Source: Lentisphaerota bacterium
Lineage (GTDB): Bacteria; Verrucomicrobiota; Kiritimatiellia; JAAZAB01
Assembly (NCBI GenBank): GCA_016199105.1
Contig: JACQHI010000463.1
Coordinates: 1-18,294, forward strand
Length of the DNA stretch: 18,294 nt
Direction of reading: 5' to 3'
Shown here piece by piece: positions 12,693 through 18,294 of this stretch. The first letter of the stretch is position 1. The number at the start of each line of letters is the position of its first letter. The translations under genes and the position numbers were made by a program. The notes beneath the pieces were generated by a model. That model saw only the letters and a list, made by a program, of their open reading frames with translations. It had not been told where the DNA came from and did not search any database.

Positions 12693-15600
12693 ATGAGTCG
12701 TATGCGGAATTTGATGGGCGCGTCGGTGTTGATTCTGTCCCTGTTTCAGGGGGTGGTGGGGCATGCGGCGACGCGATCCTGGATCGTGGGGGCGGGTCTC
12801 TGGTCCACCCCCGGCAATTGGAGTGGGGGGCTGATTCCAGCGGTGGGCGATGACGTGCTCATCACCAATGCCGGCGCTTACGTGGAGGCGATGCCCTCAA
12901 CGCCCACGCTCAATTCGCTGACCTTGGGCGGGAACACCAATCCCGGGTTCGCCAGGCTGGTGTTCACCAATTGGGACAATCTCCTGGCGACCACCGTCAA
13001 TATCCTGTCCAATGGCTATGTGACCGTGCTCACCAATTCTTTCACGGGGGGGGGTGTTTCCAATCGCGTTTTTTTCTATTGTTCGAATTTGACGGTGTAT
13101 CCCTATGGCCAGATTAACGTGGACGGTCTGGGCTACATGGGAGGAGCTGCCAGTTCCGGCAACGGTCCTGGCGGCGGGCAGAGGCTCGCCGATTCAGCGG
13201 CGGGTGGCGGCGCCGGTGGAACGGGGGGAGACGGCGGAGATCTTGGGGGACCCAGCGCCGGCGGTGCGGCTAACGGCAACCTCACCGCGCCCGAGACTCC
13301 GGGCAGTGGGGGCGGGGGTGTTACGGGAGGAAAGGGCGGCGCGGGAGGGGGCGTCATTCGCATCCAGGCCGGCGGGACCGTGACTGTGGATGGCGCGATT
13401 TCGGCTAAAGGACTGGCGGGGGAGATGGGCACGGCGGGTGGGGGCGGTGGATCGGGAGGCGCCATTTGGATCGTTTGCAACGCCTTTGCGGGGTCCGACG
13501 GAATGATTCAGGCTCTGGGCGGGACGGGCGCCGGCCTGGCGGGCGCCGGCGGCGGCGGACGAATCGCCGTTACTTATAATACACTGGTTCAGAGCGCATT
13601 GCCTAAACCCGGCATTAGGGTTCGAGCCAATCCCGGATCTTTTACCGCCGCCGGCACCGGCCTGAAGCCTGCGGGGCAGGGGACGATTTATTTTCCGGAC
13701 ACCGCCGGCTTGAATGCGCAGGCCTTGCCCTCCGGCAATCTAAACATTCCGGCTTTTACCAACTTGAGTGTGAACAATCTTTTGATGACGAATGTCTGGT
13801 TGACCGTGTCCGCGCCGACGTTCTCTCTGCGGGTGACCAATACCTTCTTGATTAGCGGTTTCAACACGTCTCTGCAACTCAGCAATGCGGTGATTCATTG
13901 CGGCGGAAATCTCACCCTCTCCAACGGCGGCTCTCTTTATATATACGCGGGGCCGTCCACTCTGTTCGGCTCGAATTATGGCGCGCTGGTCAGCGTGACG
14001 GGCGATCTGCAATTGGTCAACAACGCGTGGATTTATCCGGTGTCCCATCCGACGAACAACGGGTCGGTTTTGTTCCGCGCGAGAAACGTCAACATCGCAT
14101 CCGCCACCAGCGGTTTTAATGCCGATGCCGCGGGCTATCGGGGCGGAGTGGGGAACAATGCGGGCGCGACCAATGGGTTTGGCCCGGGTAATGGCAAAGC
14201 CAATTCGATTGCGGCCGGCGGCGGGGGCGGCGGCGGCTATGGCGGCGCGGGCGGCAACGGGAACAATGGCACCCGCGGCTCGGTCTATGGATCCCTGTCG
14301 CAACCGATGGAGGCGGGAAGCGGCGGCGGCGCCATGACCAATATCGGCGGTTTGGGCGGCAATGGGGGCGGCTTGATCTGGGTGGAGTCCAGGGACCAGT
14401 TGAGTCTCAGCGGCGTGATGCGCGCGGATGGGGGCAGCAACACGATGGGGGGCGGCGGGTCGGGCGGTGGGATTTATGCGCGGTGCAAGACATTTCAACG
14501 CAACGCCGGGTATTATCTAAGCGCGCGAGGCGGGGCGTCCACCAACGGCTGGATTCACGGCGGCGGCGGCGGCGGGCGCATTGCCGTCTGGCGGGCGTAT
14601 GACACCCTTGGCGGCCCGCCCACTTCCAATGCTGTGACGCCCGGAATCGGCTATAACACGGGCGTCGTCGGGACGGTTTATTGGGGCGACCTGCCGGATT
14701 CCGGTGTGGCCCCCTTGCTGTTGATTCGGGCGGTTCCGTCGGGGGTGAACACGAGCGCGACGTTGTCCGTCTGGAACAGGCTTCCGGGTGCGGGCCCGAT
14801 GGGCTACACGCTGAGCGCCAATGTCGCCTGGCTCTCCCTCTCGAGCGTATCGGGAACGAGCAGCGGGGAGACCAACCTGGTGACGGCTACCTTCCTGGGT
14901 TCGGCCTTGAGCGATGGTTCCTATTCGGGGTTGATCAGCATGGTCACGTCCGAGGGATTCGAGCGCTTTATCCCTCTTAAATTCTTTGTCGGTTCGTTGC
15001 TGGGCATCGCGGTGAATCCCACCAATGGCACATGGACAATCACGTCCGCGCCCACGGATTATGAGGGCGCAACGAACGGTGTCGGCAGTCTGCCGGCCAC
15101 GGGTGTGCCGACGGGCATCTATACCGTCGCTTTCGGCGACATTCCGGAGTGGAACACCCCGGCGCCCCAGACGGTAACGGTCGGCAACTCCCTGACCATG
15201 GTGAACGGGCTTTATCAGCGTCAGACGGGGACTTTGAGCGTGGATGTCATGCCGGACACCGCGCGCTGGGGTTTTCTCTCGTATCCTTCGGATTACCTCG
15301 GAGTGCGATTCGGCACGGGGGATATTTGGAATGTGGCGGCGCCGATCGGGAGCTATACGCTGGCCTTCGCCCCGTTGCCGGGATATCTGGCACCCTCCAA
15401 TATCACGTTGAATGTTGTCACGGGCCAAACGGCTCTTTTCCAGGGGATATACCCTCGCGCCATGGGACGCATGCGCATTGAGGTGATGCCGACGAACGCG
15501 CGTTGGGCGGTTTCGGCCAGTCCATTGGATTATACGGGGCCGCGGCAGGGAACGGGCAGTCTGGCGTCCGTCATATGTCCGACAGGGCCGTATGCGGTCG

Positions 15601-17012
15601 GTTTCCTGCCGTTGCCGGGCTATATCATGCCCGCGCCGGCCACCGGCACGGTAGCCCAGGGAACGGAAACGATTTTCTCGGGAACGTATTCCCGGTCGGG
15701 CGATACCGATGGCGACGGCTTGACCGACTTGGACGAGACGGATATTTACGGAACCGATCCCGCACGGGCCGATACCGACGGGGACGGGTTCAATGACGGA
15801 CTGGAGGTGTTGTACGCAGCCGATCCGCTGAATTCGGCCGTTTTCCCGATCGGCGACTTGGCGGTTCTCCTGCCGGACGGGACCCGTCCTGGAAAAGCCG
15901 GAAAATGGGTGGATGTGGTCTGGACGGGAGCGGTCGCCCTTGGGCAGGCCAAATTGATGCTGCATAACGGGACGAACGCCTGGCTGTTGGCGGATCGCCT
16001 TCCCAGCCCGCAGGTTGCCATGTACTACGGCGTGTTTTTGCCCGAGGTGCCGCCCACGGTGGCAGGGGGGGGTGCGTCGGCAACAACCGGCTTGTATCGG
16101 ATCAGCGTACAGGCACTGGGGACGGCGGCGGTGGCGGGGACGGGCGTGGTGCCGTGCGGGGTCTCCCAGCCTTTTGTCGTGGCGCCGGATGTGAGCGGCG
16201 ATTATGACGGCGACGGTCGCGCCGATCTGGGCGTTTATTTCCCGCCCTGGGGCATGTGGTATCTGGCCGATCTTTACGGGGGTTGGCTGTCCGCCGTGCA
16301 GTTCGGATGGAACGGGCCCTATCCGATCCCGGCCGACTATGACGGCGACGGCATAACGGATCTGGCGGTCTATTACCCACCCACGGCCGTCTGGTATCTG
16401 CTGGGATCGTCCGCCGGCTTCATGAGAGCGCAATTCGGCTGGAATGAGACCGTGCCCGTACGGGGCGATTTCGACGGGGACGGCCTGTATGATTTGGCCA
16501 TCTATCACGAACCGTCCTCCCAATGGTTCATTGTCTCCTTGCGGGGATATCCCATCCTGTGGAGCGAACCGTTTGGCGGAATCGGCTACATGCCGGTGTC
16601 GGGCGATTTCGACGGGGACGGCATCGCGGATCCGGGGGTCTATAATCCCGTCACCGGGGAGTGGTTCGCGCGGCGGGTGACCGGAGAAATCCTGTTGTGG
16701 GCGGTGCAGTTCGGCGGTGTGGACATGGATCCCGTGCCCGCCGATTACGATGGGGACGGCACAACCGATCTGGCTGTGTATAACCGGACCAGCGGCGACT
16801 GGCATCTCTCGCGGAGCAGCGACGACTCGGTCATGACCATGAATTTCGGATGGGACGGTCCCCGGCCCGTGGTGGCGGATTATGACGGGGACGGCCGCGC
16901 GGATGTGGCCGTGTTTTACGGGCCCCAGGGGCTGTGGTATGTGCAGATGAGCGCCTCGGGCTTTCTCCAGGTTCAGTTCGGCTGGAATGGAACCCAGTCG
17001 ACGCTCCGGTAG
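12693..17012 (+). CDS. Large secreted Gly-rich protein with a six-repeat DYDGDG C-terminus
   Basis: A 1439-residue exported protein. A signal peptide ends near VGHA (residue 25). Two long Gly-rich blocks (about 140-300 and 470-635) each end in a GGGGRIAV-type motif, suggesting duplication of a larger unit. A BACON/Ig-like stretch lies near 690-765, followed by three PEGA-like repeats (about 770-1000) with a shared TARWGFLSYPSDYLG pattern. A calcium-binding segment DTDGDGLTDLDETDIYGTDP (near 1003-1048) resembles thrombospondin type 3 repeats. Six repeats of DYDGDGxxDLAVYxPxxGxWY follow from about 1167 to the end. ATG 12693 has AGAGGG about six bases upstream. It is probably on or released from the cell surface; there is no anchoring motif. 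The terminal module matches that of the 773-residue protein. Confidence 0.88.
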   Translation: MSRMRNLMGASVLILSLFQGVVGHAATRSWIVGAGLWSTPGNWSGGLIPAVGDDVLITNAGAYVEAMPSTPTLNSLTLGGNTNPGFARLVFTNWDNLLATTVNILSNGYVTVLTNSFTGGGVSNRVFFYCSNLTVYPYGQINVDGLGYMGGAASSGNGPGGGQRLADSAAGGGAGGTGGDGGDLGGPSAGGAANGNLTAPETPGSGGGGVTGGKGGAGGGVIRIQAGGTVTVDGAISAKGLAGEMGTAGGGGGSGGAIWIVCNAFAGSDGMIQALGGTGAGLAGAGGGGRIAVTYNTLVQSALPKPGIRVRANPGSFTAAGTGLKPAGQGTIYFPDTAGLNAQALPSGNLNIPAFTNLSVNNLLMTNVWLTVSAPTFSLRVTNTFLISGFNTSLQLSNAVIHCGGNLTLSNGGSLYIYAGPSTLFGSNYGALVSVTGDLQLVNNAWIYPVSHPTNNGSVLFRARNVNIASATSGFNADAAGYRGGVGNNAGATNGFGPGNGKANSIAAGGGGGGGYGGAGGNGNNGTRGSVYGSLSQPMEAGSGGGAMTNIGGLGGNGGGLIWVESRDQLSLSGVMRADGGSNTMGGGGSGGGIYARCKTFQRNAGYYLSARGGASTNGWIHGGGGGGRIAVWRAYDTLGGPPTSNAVTPGIGYNTGVVGTVYWGDLPDSGVAPLLLIRAVPSGVNTSATLSVWNRLPGAGPMGYTLSANVAWLSLSSVSGTSSGETNLVTATFLGSALSDGSYSGLISMVTSEGFERFIPLKFFVGSLLGIAVNPTNGTWTITSAPTDYEGATNGVGSLPATGVPTGIYTVAFGDIPEWNTPAPQTVTVGNSLTMVNGLYQRQTGTLSVDVMPDTARWGFLSYPSDYLGVRFGTGDIWNVAAPIGSYTLAFAPLPGYLAPSNITLNVVTGQTALFQGIYPRAMGRMRIEVMPTNARWAVSASPLDYTGPRQGTGSLASVICPTGPYAVGFLPLPGYIMPAPATGTVAQGTETIFSGTYSRSGDTDGDGLTDLDETDIYGTDPARADTDGDGFNDGLEVLYAADPLNSAVFPIGDLAVLLPDGTRPGKAGKWVDVVWTGAVALGQAKLMLHNGTNAWLLADRLPSPQVAMYYGVFLPEVPPTVAGGGASATTGLYRISVQALGTAAVAGTGVVPCGVSQPFVVAPDVSGDYDGDGRADLGVYFPPWGMWYLADLYGGWLSAVQFGWNGPYPIPADYDGDGITDLAVYYPPTAVWYLLGSSAGFMRAQFGWNETVPVRGDFDGDGLYDLAIYHEPSSQWFIVSLRGYPILWSEPFGGIGYMPVSGDFDGDGIADPGVYNPVTGEWFARRVTGEILLWAVQFGGVDMDPVPADYDGDGTTDLAVYNRTSGDWHLSRSSDDSVMTMNFGWDGPRPVVADYDGDGRADVAVFYGPQGLWYVQMSASGFLQVQFGWNGTQSTLR

Positions 17013-17022
17013 ATGGACCCGG

Positions 17023-17051
17023 TTGAAAAAACCCGGTCATTGTTTTTTCAA
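17023..17051. terminator. A/T-rich hairpin terminator
   Basis: TTGAAAAAAC pairs over ten bases with GTTTTTTCAA around a 9-base loop, ten bases after the stop. The stem itself supplies the T-run, so it could work in both directions. Confidence 0.6.
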
Positions 17052-17054
17052 AGC

Positions 17055-17083
17055 TTGACGACGATGGCGTGGGCTGGTTACAT
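17055..17083 (+). promoter_or_regulatory. Promoter candidate for the periplasmic binding protein
   Basis: TTGACG and TTACAT with 17-base spacing. The -10 ends six bases before ATG 17090 and no Shine-Dalgarno is present, which again suggests a leaderless mRNA. Confidence 0.4.
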
Positions 17084-17089
17084 CACGCC

Positions 17090-18250
17090 ATGAAAACCTT
17101 CCTGGTCGTTGTCGTTGCCGTGAGCTTGGCCGCCGTGGCGCACGGGCAGACGATCAAAATTGCCACCTGCAGCCCGCTGTCCGGAGCCCAGGGAAGCCTG
17201 GGCGAGATGATCAAGCTCGGCGCCCAGGTGGCGGTCGAAGACCACCAGGCGGCCTTCGCCCAGGCCGGTTTTAAACTCGAACTGTCGCCCCAGGACGACC
17301 AGGCGTTGCCCGACGTGGGGGTGGCGGTGGCGAAGCGCCTCGTGAACGACCCGGAAATCCTGGGCGTCGTGGGCCATTTCAATTCGGGGGTCGCCATCCC
17401 GTCCTCGGAAGTGTACAAAGACGACAACCTCGTCATGGTGTCTCCGGCGAACACGAATCCCCGCGTCACGGAACGCCGGTATCCGAATGTCAATCGCGTG
17501 TGTGGGCGCGATGATGTGCAAGGACCCGTGGGGGCCGAGTTCGCGGTCGGGGAGTTGAAGGCGAAAAGTCTTTTCATCGTGAACGACAAGACCGCCTACG
17601 GCCAGGGCGTGGCCGAAGCTTTCCGTGACAAGGCCAAGATGATGGGCGTCCGCGTTGTCGGCTTTGTCGGCACGGAGGAGAAATCGAATTTCCAGTCGTT
17701 GATTCTCCAGATGAAAGTGCACAAGCCGGATCTGATTTATTTTGGCGGCATCTACGATCAAGGCGGACTGCTCATCAAACAGATGCGCGAGAAGGGCATC
17801 ACGGGGCTGTTCATGGGGCCGGACGGGTTGGATTCTTCGGAGTTCGCGCACATCGCCCAGGAGGGTGCCAGGGGGGTGTACTATACGACCGTGGCCGGGC
17901 CCGTGGACCAATTTCCCGCCGCCGCGGAGTTCGTGCGATCGTTCGAGGCGAAGTTCAGGAAAAAACCGGAGTCGTTCGCTCTGTATGCGTACGACGCGGC
18001 GACCGTGATACTCGAAGCCCTGAAGCGCGTGACCCGGGATCAGCCGGGCCGGCGCCCCTCCCGCGAGGCGGTCTGCACGGCGGTCCGCGCGGTGTCGTGC
18101 AAAGGCATCACCGGCGTGATCGAATTCGACGACAAGGGCGATCGCAAGCTGTCCAATTATTACGTCATCCTGCTCAAAGACGGGACCTTTCCCGGCGCCG
18201 CCGTGAAAACGATCTCCTCCGCTCCGCTGGCGAGCGTGCCGCCGCCGTGA
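17090..18250 (+). CDS. Branched-chain amino acid-type ABC transporter binding protein
   Basis: A 386-residue periplasmic type I binding protein of the LivJ/LivK kind, which captures substrate for an ABC importer. Residues 1-20 form a signal peptide (MKTFLVVVVAVSLAAVAHG, then Q). The mature protein opens with KIATCSPLSGAQGSLGEMIKLGAQ and contains GVVGHFNSGVAIPSSEVY and an SPANTNPRVTE segment that fits the ligand-binding cleft. Later parts (NDKTAYGQGVAEAFRDKAK; PDLIYFGGIYDQGGLLIKQMRE; YAYDAATVILEAL) are typical of the second lobe. The start at 17090 is preferred to an in-frame one seven codons upstream because it begins the signal peptide. The permease and ATPase genes are not in the window and may follow. 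Substrate could be leucine-type amino acids, amides or urea-like compounds. Confidence 0.9.
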   Translation: MKTFLVVVVAVSLAAVAHGQTIKIATCSPLSGAQGSLGEMIKLGAQVAVEDHQAAFAQAGFKLELSPQDDQALPDVGVAVAKRLVNDPEILGVVGHFNSGVAIPSSEVYKDDNLVMVSPANTNPRVTERRYPNVNRVCGRDDVQGPVGAEFAVGELKAKSLFIVNDKTAYGQGVAEAFRDKAKMMGVRVVGFVGTEEKSNFQSLILQMKVHKPDLIYFGGIYDQGGLLIKQMREKGITGLFMGPDGLDSSEFAHIAQEGARGVYYTTVAGPVDQFPAAAEFVRSFEAKFRKKPESFALYAYDAATVILEALKRVTRDQPGRRPSREAVCTAVRAVSCKGITGVIEFDDKGDRKLSNYYVILLKDGTFPGAAVKTISSAPLASVPPP

Positions 18251-18294
18251 CGTCTATCGACGGAGATGGCTCGGCACAGCCTCGCCCTCCAAGG

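Noticed and set aside
14517..16805. Long minus-strand open frame (762 residues) opposite the secreted protein
   Set aside because: It is rich in Arg, His and Pro without domain pattern and lies wholly antisense to a protein with clear repeats; long antisense frames are common in GC-rich repetitive genes.

Overview
The window is GC-rich, tightly packed bacterial chromosome with unusually repeat-laden intergenic spaces. The likely source is a Gram-negative member of the PVC group, perhaps Kiritimatiellota. This is inferred from the lipoproteins and secreted proteins, the PPi-type phosphofructokinase, the large secreted proteins with Gly-rich blocks and DYDGDG repeats, and the abundance of small palindromic elements. 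No rRNA or other phylogenetic marker is present, so the placement is tentative.

Region 1 (1-4.9 kb, all minus strand) is housekeeping. From right to left it holds purN and nth, which overlap by four bases (ATGA) and are probably translationally coupled. Next come long-form hisG, a 31-residue basic protein resembling bacterial bS22/mitochondrial mS38 ribosomal proteins, and a 680-residue TPR lipoprotein 15 bases after it. Between hisG and the small ribosomal-type gene lies a 90-base element with a 13-bp outer stem and two hairpins whose 7-nt loops are exact reverse complements.

Region 2 (4.9-5.9 kb) is a repeat and tRNA cluster. It contains two members of a palindromic family (the other copy is upstream of hisG), an imperfect 20-bp inverted repeat, and a tRNA-Val pseudogene broken by two related hairpin elements. 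An intact tRNA-Val(UAC) follows, framed by a 10-bp inverted repeat, then a single-domain GIY-YIG nuclease gene. An exact 17-bp copy of the tRNA-Val T-arm lies on the far side of the nuclease gene. The arrangement resembles a small tRNA-associated mobile element.

Region 3 (5.9-9.7 kb) has an MFS transporter diverging from a 773-residue secreted protein. That protein joins seven AT-rich SBBP-type repeats to six GC-rich DYDGDG repeats, with a sharp composition change at the junction. The shared promoter region carries a tandem 12-mer.

The spacer at 9644-10240 (about 600 bases, no convincing gene) holds a terminator, a TTCGACAGGCTC-type palindrome and a roughly 250-base element with imperfect terminal inverted repeats. 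Region 4 (10.2-12.6 kb) has the PPi-type phosphofructokinase, tRNA-Leu(GAG) and a lipoprotein gene starting 18 bases after the tRNA. Region 5 (12.7-18.3 kb) has a 1439-residue secreted protein ending in the same kind of six-repeat module as the 773-residue protein, then a periplasmic binding protein of the branched-chain amino acid type that may open a transporter operon beyond the window. Several promoter-like sites place transcription starts at or within a few bases of the start codon, suggesting leaderless mRNAs.
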